This document shows, piece by piece, positions 12,601 through 27,600 of a stretch of DNA of 64,000 nt. The stretch lies in contig OZ020265.1 of assembly GCA_963971285.1 (NCBI GenBank), forward strand, positions 64,501 to 128,500. Reading direction: 5' to 3'. The translations under genes and the position numbers were made by a program. This stretch comes from Astropecten irregularis. Lineage: Eukaryota > Echinodermata > Asteroidea > Paxillosida > Astropectinidae. A model generated the notes under the pieces. It searched no databases. It had not been told where the DNA came from and worked only from the letters and a program-made list of their open reading frames with translations. Position 1 is the stretch's first letter; each line of letters opens with the position of its first letter.

Positions 12601-15600
12601 AGCATAGTATATGTACATTACCTTAGTGAGTTCAGATCCTCCAAAGGTAAATCCAACAGAGATAAAGTAATGACTGATACCAGAATGAACATCAGTAAAT
12701 CCCAACCAGGCTAAAGCTAAGGAACTAGTAGATGTGCTTGTATCTTCTAACCATGTCATCCAACCAGAGTGATAGCTTGGAGGTGATGGAGTAGTGTCTG
12801 GACTCACAGTGGTGATATTGGTGGAATTCATCCAGTCATCTTGCTTCATTGTTGAAGGAATAGACATGATATTAAAAACTCACAATATTGGAGTAACTTT
12901 GGTCGACAATCTCCCATTGAGCTGAGACAGTGGCAATGTAAATGCAATGAGCAATGCTTTGCAAATCAAACTCATATGACATAAATATTATTAAGATTGA
13001 AAAGTGAACAAATGAAAATTGACTGGAGCGGGATTCCAACCAGCAACCACCAGAATACCACTATACTGGCACTCTACCAACTGAGCTATCCAGCCCTATG
13101 TTGGCAGTGTCCCTGAAAGTCAATTATCTTTGTTGGTTTGGCAGTTAGAAGCCATGAAACCAATCACATACATACAGGATCATGGAAGATATGTTGCAGT
13201 ATTTATGCTGGCGGCAACCTGAGAAACAGTACATGGGGGGTCACTCAAAGAGGATGCGACTTTTTAATTAAGACTTACTGAGGAGGTTGTGCTATATTGC
13301 TGTTGTGTAGTATCGTCTAGTGCTAGATCAGTTGGTGTTATCCAGATGATGTCATGTCTTCCTAAGTTAGCTGCACTTTCTGTACTTACAGCAAACGTAC
13401 CAATAGATGGTGGACTACTATCAACCTGAGAAATCAAAGCACATTCACATTCACATGATATTACATTCAGAATGTTGCATTGCAAACACATGTGGCTCAG
13501 TATTCAGAATCTACCATAATATCACACACTTACAGTGTACCTAGCATGGCACTTACCAATAAAGAATATGTCATAGCTTAGCACTTACCAATAAGGAATC
13601 TGTCATAGCTTAGCACTTACTAATAAGGAATCTGTCTTAGCTTCAGTACACAGTCCAGCATAGTTACATGCAATCACAGTAATGATGTACTGACTACCAT
13701 CATGTAATTGCAGGTTAGTGAAGGTGTGATCTATCTCACTTCCAGCAATCTACAACAAAAATAACAACAAGAATTGCTTATAATCTCACACGGTGTGGAA
13801 TTGGTAGCAGGCATTCTTCATAGATTTTACGCTTACTCAGTAAGCACTGAAATTTGGTGCTTAGCACAGAATTGACATTGGGCCATGTACAGAATGTCTG
13901 TGCTATGTTTAAGTACATGAATTTTACCTTGATTGGTGGTATATCAACATCTCCATTGTGATGTGTAGTTATAGACACATACTGGTCTTTAATTCCACTC
14001 TCTGTATCCTTAAACAACCAGGAGAAGCGAAGAACATCGTGCAGAACCTGAACAACGTAATCAACCAAGAAAATGCAAACGTTTCAGATAATAGAGTGCA
14101 GTGGTCTGGAGTGTCGTACTCATGATCTGGTGGTAAATTTACAGATTGTGGGTTCGAATCCAGCCATGGGTTAATGGTGCTTGCATCCTTGGGCAAGACG
14201 CTTTATCGCATATTGTTTCTCTTCACCCAGGTGTAAATGGGTACCTGTGAGGGTAGAAATCGCTTTGTGCTTGATTAGCCCTTGTGCGATTTACAATAGC
14301 AGGCGCTGTATACTCCCCAGGGAGTTGAGATGTTTTCAGGAATGTTAATGGACCCGATGACCAAGGATAATAATAGCGTTGTGATACCACTCTTGTGCAA
14401 GAACGCTATATAAATGCCTAAATTATTATTATTATTACAAATACCAACCATCACAAACATTGCAATTAATACCAATGCTTTCTAATATCTTTCCCTGACA
14501 TTGAGTTACAACTTACCTGTGTGTTGTTAAGGACCATCCCAACTGTCCCATCAACAGCAGGTGCATGGACTACAACAGGTGGAGTTGAGTCTATACTGAA
14601 TCCATTAGATGTAGCTTCATTCCACATACCCAGTTGGTTATATGCACGTACAGTGATGTACACATTACTTCCTATGGGTAGTAGGTTTGATTCTGATAGG
14701 AATATCATAGCATCTTCTGATAGCTCAATGCGTGTGAATGGTAAGATGTCTCCAGCTGCTGGTCTAGTACCTGCACTCCACTCATAATAAGCAAGGCCAG
14801 AATGAGGATCATGGAAGCCCCACCAGTGAGCTGACAGTAGGGACCTTCAAGAAATGAAAATCACCAATTATCATCATGAATGTAGTTACATCACTGAAAG
14901 CAACAGGAATCTATATTACTATGACAGCTAATCAAAATACATGTACTTCCAAAGCAAGTAAAGAATTAAAATTATATGACCAATCTGTGAATTAAAGTGC
15001 TGATAATGATGAGGATATTATAGTTATTAGAAATATCAGACAACCAAACAATACTGAATTCAAACCTAATATTCTTGAACGCTCTAGAGTTAGGAGGGCC
15101 TGACGCTTTTCGATCCTAGCAGGATCTTTCTCAAAGGCTAAATGGCAAGGGAACAAGAACATTCAAGTAAAAGATGCACATTTTTCATTTAGCCTTTGAG
15201 AAAGATCTTGCTAGGATAGAAATGCATCAGGCCCTCCAAACTGTGACCAGCCTTTGAGAAAGATCCTGCTAGGATCGAAATGCGTCAGGCCCTCCTAACT
15301 CTGAGGAGCCTTTGAGAAAGATCCTGCTAGGATCCAAACATCAGGCCCTCATAACTCCAAGAAGCAGTTTCACATGATGTTATTAAAGTGCTTGATATGT
15401 ATGGAGTCTGTGAACTAAGACCTAATACGACAAAGCTCATATTTTTGTCAACAACTTTTCTGATGCCTATCAATTGTTTGCTTGATCCTCTTCTTAGAAT
15501 ATGCGGACTGCCATTCTGAATACTGGGTCATTTGGGCTGATGAGCAGTTTGCAGCAGTTTATGACTTGTATTGAAATATTCTTGAAGAAATATCATTCAT

Positions 15601-18600
15601 AGACTGATGACTAGATTAAGAATGAACAAACCTTGATGATTGGTAATTGATATCAGGACTACCAGGTGCACCATCATACACATGACCAGCCACTGGAGGT
15701 GAATCATCAATCATGACCCCATCAGAGGTCACTGAGGTACAAAGGTCAGCAGCATTACAGGATGTTACAGTCACATAGTAGGTCAAACCAGGCACAAGGT
15801 TCAAGTTGCCTGCAGAAACATCTGAAAGAGAAATGTGTTCACAAATGCAAGCAATTTGTAACTTCTGTTCCCAGTGAAAGTTGCCCAAATCTTTAAAACC
15901 TGGCCGGGGCCAATTTCATCGAGCTGCTTAAGCACCAACATTTGCTCAACACAAAAACCTTGGTAAATAATATCAGTATGCCAGCCAAAACTCCTTGTGA
16001 ATATAATGCTCAGCAAACAATGGCAGAATACAAGTCAAAAGCAGTAAATATCACTTGAAAATTTGTTTGTTAATCCTGTTTGATCAAGGAAGAATTTTCA
16101 TACTTAAGCAATTTTTGTGTTTAAGCAGCTCTATGAAATTGGTCCCTGGAACACACGATAGATCCTGGTAATATCAGTGCAGAATAAGATTGCGTTGTCA
16201 TTAGCAACTTACTTGTGTCCAATCCCACATGCTGCTCAGGTATGACATCACTACATCCTTTACAAATCCCAGCTTTCCAAGAATAACCAACGAGGGCGCT
16301 ATGCGGATCATGAAATCCTTCCCAGAATGCATTCAACATCCTCCGGTTGTCTTGAAAGTCTTGATCTCTGTGATTGGCTGGAGCTGTTGCTAGGTTACCA
16401 TCAAAGACATGACCAGCCAATGGGGGGCTTGCTTCAACTGTGAATGCGCCAAAACTCTTCAATGTAATCAGTCCAACATTGTTGACAGCCTTCAGAAAAG
16501 AATGATAAAAATTAACTGATTAATCAAAGACAACAAGCTACTACGGTATAAAGACAGATTCAGGATTACAAACCTGGCAGTACAGATCAATTTAGGAAAT
16601 CCTTCATTTAACATTTCCTTAAGGTAATATCATCATACTTTGGTTTTTGTCAAAGAAATGCAGATTCATGGGCACAAATATCAAGGAGGATACAGTAACA
16701 GTCATCTGTGAAATTTTCAGTCCCATACAGTGCCCACTTTTTGAGAAAACAGTGAAAAACAGCCATGGTATTTCTTAAGTGTTTTCTCTTTTATTTTTGA
16801 TCTTTTAAAAGATTTTCAATCGTTGCTTTACTAATTTCTGGATAAATACAGCATTTCAGGCGGACAAATTTTAACGGTATGTTTCTACCACCACCATCTT
16901 CATAATTAAGTTATACGTACATCTCAGTGTGAAAATTTCTGTTTTGGTTTCTTACCAAAGTATGATAGTACCTTTAAGGAAAGATCAAAACAAATTTGTG
17001 TCACTTCAATTGGAAAGTAAGAACATTAACCACCACAGCTTAGTAATATTAATAATTTACCACCTATTCATAAAACACTTGAAGTCTCACCTTGACAGAT
17101 ATGAAATATGAATGACCCTCTTGTAAGGTCAAAGGTCGTGAGGGGTCAGTGACCCCAGACTGTGAATTCTCTCTAGTGAAAGGCATGATGTCACCATGAC
17201 CAGGATGTGAACCAATACCCCACTCATAGTACGCAATACCACTCTCCTTGTCTGAAAATACATTCTCCCAGCTAAAGATAAGAAACAAGACGGACATTCA
17301 AATCATTAGTTACATCAATACAATCAATAGTCTGAAGTTGCTATTATCTGTGGTTAATTTGTTCATGTGATGTGCCCCATAATCTCATATCCAGGGGCCA
17401 ATTTCATAGAGCTGCTTAGCACAACAAACTTGCTAAGCATGATATGTCTGTCTTAATAAAAACAGGGTTAACAATCAAATGTCCATGTGTTGTGTATCAC
17501 TTGTGATTGTTCTTTGGCTGTTGTTCGTTAACCATGAATATCAAATAGAATTTTTAATGGTGATTTGTTTTATTGAGCAAAACATTTTTGTGCTAAGCAA
17601 ATTTTTGTGCTAAGCAGCTCTATGAAATTGGCCCCTGGATAGCAAGGGCTCTATGGTCCACAGAATCTGGATCAAAGATCAAGTCTCTGAGATCAACTAA
17701 AGATATTATGTAATCATCAAAATATCCAAAAGGGAAACTGACTGGTTAATTTTAAAAATTGACTGGAGAGGGATTCAAACCTGCTACCTCCGGAATACCG
17801 CACCAGCGCTCTTACCAACTGAGCAATCCAGACCTACGTTGGTGGTGTCACGAGATGATTGACTTTTAGGGACACCACCAACAGAGGGCTGGATAGCTCA
17901 GTTGGTAAGAGCGCTGATATGGTATTTAGGAGGTTGCTGGTTTGAATCCTGCTCCAGTCAATTATTCTTTGTTCACTTTACATTGATAAAGATATAAGAG
18001 TTAAATAGTCAATGCTAGCAGTAGATGAATACAATGTGAACACTCATTTGATCTAGTAGACATAATGTAAAACAACTACAACAAACATTTATCTATACGG
18101 AACATCTTCCTTGGCTCCCAAATTTTATGTATAATGTATAGGCTTGCTGAACATTGTTCACTATAATGAACGACCACTATAACAAACAATTGCCTTGCAT
18201 CCCAGCGTGTTCGTTATAGTGGCGGTTCACTAAACTGCAATCATTTAGCATCAGCATATCACATGGCTCAAATCTTACCACAGTTCCCACTATCAATATC
18301 AGTCACTGTAACATGTAGAGACAAAGCTTATTCATACCTTGCTGAGATAGATGTAGTAGATTGAATGAAACTGCCACCAATGGACAAAGTATGACCAGTA
18401 GTGACGATAGGAGGTGACGTATCTATGGTAACTGAATCTGACATCACTTCAGTAGACAGACCAACAAAGTCAGTACCTAATAGAAAGAAACTAAGACTAT
18501 TAATATATGATTATCAATGACTAATAGTTGTATCTATGGTAACTGAATCTGACATCACTTCAGCAGACAGATCAACAAAGTCAGTACCTAATAGAAAGAA

Positions 18601-21600
18601 ACTAAGACTATTAATATATGATTATTAATGACTAATAGTTGTATCTATGGTAACTGAATCTGACATCACTTCAGCGGACAGACCAACAAAGTCAGTACCT
18701 AATAGAAAGAAACTAAGACTATTAATATATGATTATTAATGACTAATAGTTGTATCTATGGTAACTGAATCTGACATCACTTCAGCAGACAGATCAACAA
18801 AGTCAGTACCTAATAGAAAGAAACTAAGACTATTAATATATGATTATTAATGACTAATAGTTGTATCTATGGTAACTGAATCTGCTTACAGAATATTTTC
18901 CACTAAGAGGCAAATTATTAACAAAACGATAGTCTCCAAATCTGTCTAATGTTCTATTGTCTTTAAGGTTTTTCATGAATCAACCTTACAGAGACGTAGT
19001 GAAACTCATTGTTTCAGGACTTGAATACAAGACTATGATGTTCTTACCTCTAATGGTAGCATAGTAAGTATGTCCATTCTGCAATCGTAGGTTGTGTATG
19101 ATGATATTATTGGTGATTCCAATCCTTGTGAATTCTTTCACATAATTTCCACCTCGCATAGAACCTGAAAAATACAAAAGGAAATATCATCAGATGTTTA
19201 AGGTCACTTTCAACTATGGCCTGGTAATTTCTTAGGAGAGAACATTTCATTTGAACATTATTCTATCATTAAAGGTACAGTACAGGATTGGTAAGGTGCC
19301 CAAACAGAAATGTTCACAGATTTACGTATAACTTTCAGGATATGAAGATTGTGCTGGTACAAACATACCGTTAAAATATTTCCACCTGAAATTGTGTATT
19401 TATCAAGAAATTAGTACAACAAAGACCGAAAACAGTTTTGATCTCTGGGTCAGATCAAAACCATTCTTTATGTTTTATAAAAAGAATTAAGTTGGGTTTT
19501 CGCTATTTTCTTGTGGCTCAAATTTTCACAGGTTTGTCATATCAAGTACATGTTTGATTAGACAAAGTGTGAGTGCTGTTCTGTGACCTTTACCAATCAT
19601 GTTTTATACATGTACCTTTAAAATGAATGATAAAGATTTTGGTTGATGCAAATATGCAAATAATGTTTACCTAATGAATATTCATAGTACTTGATGGCTG
19701 ATCGATGTCTTGTTAAACCGTGTTCCTCAACATCAATAAATGGATCCCAATGAAGCACTAACTCTGACGTAGAAGTCTGTCAACAGGAAAAATCAAAACA
19801 AATCAAAATCATTCACCAAGATGACATCATTCATTTATTGTACAATGTAAGAAAACATCCAAAATATCGATCTATATCAATTACCTCTATTCTTCAAATC
19901 AGTATTTGTCAAATCAACCTGCTAAGAAGCTATTATGAGTCTGTTACATTGTAAAAGCACATCTGTTCTTAGTTGTCAATCAAGCTCTAAGTTTGTGGAT
20001 CGGTTTGCGGAAACACCATGTTAGAATCGTTTGTACTTTCGCACTTCTATTTCGTTTGTCCTTCTTGTAAGGTCTCAAAGTTTCAACTAGCCTGCTCTAA
20101 TCATCATCAGGAGACCTGATTAAAGTAGGCTAGTCGAAATGTTGAGACCTTATGAGAAAGTGCGAACAAAATTGAAGAGCGAAAGTACGAATGATTCTTA
20201 CACTGTGTTTCCGCAAACCAATCCACATATCAATTGTCACCATGCAAAGCCTCAAATCTTTCTTGACCTTGAGTTAAATACTAAGCAGCATTTTGCATAG
20301 TGTCATTAACCATGCAAGTAGCACATTGCTCTTACAGGAATATATATTAATGGATTGCGATGTTTGAAGATTCAATTCACAACATAAGAAAGATTCTTTG
20401 CTCATTTTTCACTGACAATTCTTAGATTTACCTGATATGTTTGATGTTGGTTCCATCCGATCCATACAGAGCCAGGGGTCGGTGGGGTCGTATCTATGAC
20501 AACACCATCACTACAGCTGGACACAGAGGGCAGTGTTTGTTTCCATAGCTCATATTCCACAGTCACGTTGTCAGCGTGGATGCAAATACGATAACGCTTC
20601 CCATGTTCAAGAGACAAATCAGGAACATTCACAAACTCATTCTCTAAAAGGAAAGAATTGCAAATATTGTTAAATAATGTCGAAACATTAACCCTAACCC
20701 ACTTGCATACCACAACCTACCACACTAAGGTTTTTCCTGTGGTAAGTATGGTATCCTGCATACCACAATACACCATAGAGTGGTTGGTGTGGTAATGCAT
20801 GGTTTATGATCCAGTTCCCCTGTGGTAATGTGTGGTAAGCAGCTCTTGTCTTTTGTGATAGGTGCAATGGGTTAGGGTTAATATCCAGTTCCCCTGTGGA
20901 GACTGTGGTAATGTGTGGTAAGCAGCTCTTGTCTTGTGTGGTAGGTGCAGAGGGTTAGGGTTAACATCCAGTCCCCTGTGGAGACTGTGGTAATGTGTGG
21001 TAAGCAGCTCTTGTCTTGTGTGGTAGGTGCAGAGGGTTAGGGTTAATATTCAGTCCCCCTGTGGAGACTGTGGTAATGTGTGGTAAGCAGCTCTTGTCTT
21101 TTGTGATAGGTGCAGAGGGTTAGGGTTAATATCCAGTCCCCCTGTGGAGACTGGTAATGTGTGGTAAGCAGCTCTTGTCTTTTGTGATAGGTGCAGAGGG
21201 TTAGGGTTAATATCCAGTCCCCCTGTGGAGACTGGTAATGTGTGGTAAGCAGCTCTTGTCTTTTATGATCGGTGCAGAAAGTTAGGATTAATATCCAGTC
21301 CCCCTGTGGAGACTGGTAATGTGTGGTAAGCAGCTCTTGTCTAGGCCTGGGCGATTAACTCGATTAATCGATTAATCGCGATTACATTCCTGTGTCGATT
21401 ACTCGATTAGTAAATTCTGAACTACTCGATTAATCGTGTCAGCGCGATTAGTGCCTTCGAGTTGTGATTAATTCCATGAGTTACTACTATTCTCAGGAAA
21501 CGAAAGGTTGTCGGGACTTGTCGCACACATGAGTTATTGGAAACATACAGTTTAAACGTGTCGGGGTGAATTTGTATTCAAGCCTGACAGCTGACAACAA

Positions 21601-24600
21601 AGTTTTTCTCAACTAATCCTAGGCCCACGTGTTTACAATGGGTTCGGCTACCATGGCCGGCGGCGCATGGCGCGATGGCATTCAACTACTCGAGTACGGA
21701 CGCTACTCGATTAGACGATTACTGTACTGGACTACTGTATCGTATCGTATGATAATCGTGAAGTGAACATGTGGAGTAATCGTGAAATGTAAAATAATCG
21801 CGATGTGTTTAGTAATCGTGAACTGTATAATAATCGTGTTCACTGTTCAGCCTACATGGCTAAATTAACCTACTCAAGTTACTGAAGGAATATCAATAAT
21901 TATGGACGATATTAGCTTCACGAATTTTGCATTATACCTTATCAGAACAAAAATGGCAGTGCTCAATGCCTCGGAAATCGGAACTGATCGCTGTTGAAAC
22001 TTGTAAGAATCAATTCATTACGCTAGTGCAGTTTACTGCAGTGCCGCTATGATGAAAACAAGGTACATGCTGCTTGTATAGTCACTTCCGGGTAATCGCG
22101 ATTAATCGATTAATCGCGATTATTTCCTCCGCGATTAATCGATTAGTGAAAATCACTAATCGCCCAGGCCTACTCTTGTCTTGTGTGGTAGGTGCAGAGG
22201 GTTAGGGTTAATATCCAGTCCCCCTGTGGAGACTGTGGTAGTGTGTGGTAAGCAGCTCTTGTCTTGTGTGGTAGGTGTAAAGGGTTAGGGTTAATATCCA
22301 GTCCCCCTGTGGAGACTGGTAATGTGTGGTAAGCAGCTCTTGTCTTGTGTGGTAGGTGCAGAGGGTTAGGGTTAATATCCAGTCCCCTGTGGAGACTGGT
22401 AATGTGTGGTAAGCAGCTCTTGTCTTGTGTGGTAGGTGCAGAGGGTTAGGGTTAATATCCAGTCCCCCTGTGGAGACTGGTAATGTGTGGTAAGCAGCTC
22501 TTGTCTTGTGTGGTAGGTGCAGAGGGTTAGGGTTAATATCCAGTCCCCCTGTGGAGACTGTGGTAATGTGTGGTAAGCAGCTCTTGTCTTGTGTGGTAGG
22601 TGCAGAGGGTTAGGGTTAATATCAAGTCCCCCTGTGGAGACTGTGGTAAGCAGCTCTTGACTTGTGTGATAGAGGGTTAGGGTTAATATCAAGTCCCCCT
22701 GTGGAGACTGTGGTAAGCAGCTCTTGACTTGTGTGATAGAGGGTTAGGATTAATATCAAGTCCCCCTGTGGAGACTGTGGTAAGCAGCTCTTGACTTGTG
22801 TGATAGAGGGTTAGGGTTAATATCAAGTCCCCCTGTGGAGACTGTGGTAAGCAGCTCTTGACTTGTGTGATAGAGGGTTAGGGTTAATATCAAGTCCCCC
22901 TGTGGAGACTGTGGTAAGCAGCTCTTGACTTGTGTGATAGAGGGTTAGGGTTAATATCAAGTCCCCCTGTGGAGACTGTGGTAAGCAGCTCTTGTGTGAT
23001 AGAGGGTTAGGGTTAATATCAAGTCCCCCTGTGGAGACTGTGGTAAGCAGCTCTTGTGTGATAGAGGGTTAGGGTTAATATCAAGTCCCCCTGTGGAGAC
23101 TGTGGTAAGCAGCTCTTGTGTGATAGAGGGTTAGGGTTAATATCAAGTCCCCCTGTGGAGACTGTGGTAAGCAGCTCTTGTGTGATAGAGGGTTAGGGTT
23201 AATGGATAACAGTGTAAGATGATATCAGACTTTGTTTGTAATATTTACCTGTTCTTCCACAAGCCTTGACCAATGGATGATCACATGGGAAGTTCAAACC
23301 ATTATCCAAGTTGCCATATTCACTGGATCCTGTTTCTTCAATAGCACCCCATACATAATCTCTATGACGTAGCGTTGGCCAGACTGCTGATAATGTAGTT
23401 GTAGATGAGATGTAGTTCTTGTCTGGTTCCGGCCACACAGCATTCTGTTCCATAGTGACTTCATCTAGAACATATAAGGGAAAGAACAAAACAAACTAAG
23501 ATAACCCTCATAGATTGGAACTTCATTATGTATCAAAAGAATATTAACAACTAATAAACTGCAGCAAACTGCTCATCAACCAAAATAATGAACTGAAATA
23601 TATCAAATGCTTGGAGAATTAGGAGGGCTTGATGTTTCCGATCCTAGCAGGATCTTTCTAGCTTGCCTTGGCTTGTCTTTGAGAAAGATCCTAGTTCTAG
23701 GATCAAAACGTCAGGCCCTCCTAACTCTGAGCAGCACTTGAGAAAGATCCTGCTAGGATCAAAACATCAGGCCCTCCTAATTCTGAGCAGACTTTGAGAA
23801 AGATCCTGCTAGGATCGAAACATCAGGCCCTCCATACTTCAAGCAAAAGAATATTGAAAAATAGCATCCTTTACAAAACACTCCAATTAAATATGAATAA
23901 ACTTTTTGTTGCTATTTTTGATAATAATTATTAAACTAAAACCACAACTCACGATCTGCATCGATGACAAGATGTGGGATGATTAATGTGACATCATCAC
24001 AATCATGAATCTCAGTACTTGCAATGGATGATAGACCAGCCTTATTATACCCTCGGATGGACAGGTGAAGACAAGCACCATGATCCAACTTGCTCTCATA
24101 ATGAGCAGTGAATCGAATCTGGAATAAAGTCAAGATGATAACAACAACAAATACTTAGGGTCTTAGTGTTCATCTTCTCATCAGGAAACATGGTCCAGGG
24201 AGTTAAGCTTATTTATATAACACCTTAGTAGATCCTTGTCATTTGATTGGAGGATTGTATGTCACGTGGTATTTGATAAATAGACCAATTCATGGCTTAC
24301 GTCACAACCGTTGAAATTTGTACCATCCACCGTGCATTTTTGGTGCCATCCGATTTGTACCATTGCACGCCAGGGACTCTAATACGTGATTGGTCAAGCG
24401 GCGTTCCATTTATTTGTCACTGCGTGCGCGCGTACGCGTTGGTGTGCAACGTACGCGCGTTACTGTAATAAGAGCAATATAGTTTGCCAAGATTTTAAGC
24501 TTTTTTTGTCTCGCTAACTCTTAAAATGTTATCCTCCAATCAAAATCAAATGACAAAGATCTACTTAGATGTTATATAAAACAAATAATGAATGTTTCAC

Positions 24601-27600
24601 ATTCGTAGAATGGAAAAAATAATTTCATTCGGTGACAGATGGACTGTTCCATTCCACTCGGCTTCGCCTCGTGAAATGGAACAGTCCATCTGTCACCTCA
24701 TGAAATTATTTTTACCATTCCACTCATAAACATTCATTATTTGTATAGTAGTAGCTTAAAGGTAACATCATACTTGTGTAGCATGGCAAAACAGAACTGT
24801 TCACAGTTTTACCTATACATGGTATAAAGATGGTGATGGTAGAAACATACCGTTAAAACTTTTTATGCCAGAATTTATGATGTATTTATCCAGAAAAGAG
24901 TACAACCAAGGACAAACACTTTTGATTTCAGAGAGATTAAAACTCCAGTGAATAGATTTGAAAATACCGTGAGAGTTTTTCACTGTATTTTCAAAAAGTG
25001 GGCACCATATAGGACTGAAATTTTCACAGATGACTGTTACTGTATCTTCCTTGATATTTGTGCCCATGAATCTGCATGCCTTTGGCATTGGCAAAAACCA
25101 AAGAATGAAATTACAGCATTTTCTGCCTATTTTGGACAACAAATTTACATACATGAGTAGTCTCCACTAAATGAGGAGTTAGAATTTATTTGATCAGTAT
25201 TGATTGACTGATGATATGAAAGCATCCATAAAATTATCAAAATGGAAGGAACTTACCGTTTCCCCAGTAACCAGGAAATCATCAATTCGTTTCCAATGGC
25301 TGAGCATGGCTTCATTCTCTGTAATACTCGACTCATAGTAATCCATCAACTCAAGCTGGTTGTCATGGGCAACGTATTCATGTACAAATGGGTCATACTG
25401 TACTCTGATCTCAGTCTTATCTGGTAAATTCTCGATACTGGTTACCATGACATCACCAACCTCTGGTGGTTGGGATAATACCCAGAATCCATCAGTGATA
25501 ATAGGAAGGAAACATACGCTAACGTGGCAGAATTGGACCTGAAACAAGACAGAAATGGGATTCCTGGTTTAACATTTGATGGGCAAATCTGTGCAAATGA
25601 CAAAACATATTGCTTAAGTGTGCTTTCATATGATGGAAAGCTGGCCATTCACTTGAACTGGCATCTGGGGCAAATTTCACTAACGCTTTGCGATCATCGC
25701 TAAAGCCCAAATCCATCACCAAACGGAAAATCTATCGCTACTTTGTGTAGCAATTTTCCTTTTAGCGATGGATTTGAGCTTTAGCGATGATTGCAAAGTG
25801 TAAATGAAATCGACCCCTGGTCTGATTTTTCTAGTTTTTTAGTGTGACAATATTTCAAGAAGAGTTCCTAGCAGCCTAGTACTAGTATTATCATATACAG
25901 TGGAACGCCACTGTAACGGACACGCTGGGATGCACAGAAATTGTGCGTTATAGTGGTAGTTCATTACATATTCAGCAGGCATATACACTGTACATAACAA
26001 TTGGGAGCCAAGGATGATGTTAAGTATATAGCCAAATGTTCAGTATATCGGTGTTCATTATAACAGCATTCCACTGTATAGAGTCAATGCTACTAGTAAA
26101 CATACAAATTGCTGCATAGTGAAATACTGAGAGTACCTTTGAAACAATTACCTTTGATCTGTAATGAGCACCGTCATGAAGACCCATACCAGCTGCAATA
26201 TGCTGAAAGGTCATACCAAGATCTTGACTATCAAGGAATGAAATCCAATTTGTTGTAATATTCCCTTCACCTGAGGAAACAAATAAAGGGTCAAACGTCT
26301 CTTAGAGGTACAAGATTATGTCATAAATATTGACCCCTCGATTCACCCTGCTAACCGCAGCTACCTCGGTGGCCTAGCGGTATGGCATCTGCACTAGTAA
26401 GCAGGAGGTCGTGGGTTCGAATCCCACCTGAGTCAGCACATGATTTTTTCACGTGCACTCAAAAGCACTGAGTATACAGTGCTCATCCACGTCGGTGGAG
26501 GGCAAACCTGATTTGCAAGATAATGTCCCTTTCTCTTAAGACTTTGGGTGAATTTGAGAAGTAATGTTACCCATGTATAAAATCCAGTCACATAAAAAGA
26601 GGTTAAGTATTTTCTTCAAGTTACCTAAGTAAATTTCAACTTCCTGTTCCACTCCCCATAGGACATTGGTAACAAAAGGCTGCAACATCTCAGGAATGGT
26701 CCATCTTGAAGAGATGTCTGAGGTAGAAGACTGGTAAGAGATGTCATCCTGGCAGGGTTGAGGAGACTGATGGGATCCTGATGAAGATGATGCTGCAAGA
26801 AGACGACAAGGAAATAACTGATAACAAACACAGAGTAAGAACATCTTGAGGAATGGTCTAAGGAAGAAGACTGGTAAGAGATGTCATCCTGGCAGGGTTG
26901 AGGGGACTGATGAGATCCTGATGAAGATGATGCTGCAAGAAGACGACAAGGAAATAACTAATAACAAACACAGAGTAAGAACATCATCTTGAGGAATGGT
27001 CTAAGGAAGAAGACTGGTAAGAGATGTCATCCTGGCAGGGTTGAGGAGACTGATGGGATCCTGATGAAGATGATGCTACAAGAAGATGACAAGGAAATAA
27101 CTGATAACAAACACAGAGTAAGAACATCTTGAGGAATGGTCTAAGGATGAAGACTGGTAAGAGATGTCATCCTGACAGGGTTAAGGAGACTGATGGGATC
27201 CTGATGAAGATGATGCTGCAAGAAGATGACAAGGAAATAACTGGTAACAAACACAGAGTAAGAACATCTTGAGGAATGGTCTAAGGAAGAAGACTGGTAA
27301 GAGATGTCATCCTGGCAGAGTTGAGGGGACTGATGGGATCCTGATGAAGATGATGCTGCAAGAAGAAGATGAGGAAATAACTGATAACAAACACAGAGTA
27401 AGAACATCTTGAGGAAGGAAGAAGATGATGTCATCCTGGCAGGGTTGAGGAGACTGATGGGATCCTGATGAAGATGATGCTGCAAGAAGACAATAAAATA
27501 ACTGATAACAAACACAGAGTAAGAACATCTTGAGGAAGGAAGAAGATGATGTCATCCTGACAGGGTTGAGGAGACTGATGGGATCCTGATGAAGATGATG

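Noticed and set aside
12843..12890. Apparent frameshift before exon 39 (T run followed by an in-frame TGA)
   Set aside because: An acceptor at ATGAAG|CAA (exon start 12843) with a plausible branch site restores phase 0 with exon 38, so no frameshift is needed.
12884..12925. Possible micro-exon reading IVDQSYSNI with a GTGAGT donor
   Set aside because: Its acceptor (CAATGGGAG) is weak and the intron to exon 39 would be too short.
13018..13105. Functional tRNA genes at this and similar tRNA-like sites
   Set aside because: They have mutated arms, shared non-tRNA tails and many dispersed copies, as expected of SINEs.
20750..23205. Internal telomeric sequence
   Set aside because: Each unit has only two TTAGGG hexamers within a longer complex unit; there is no continuous telomere tract.
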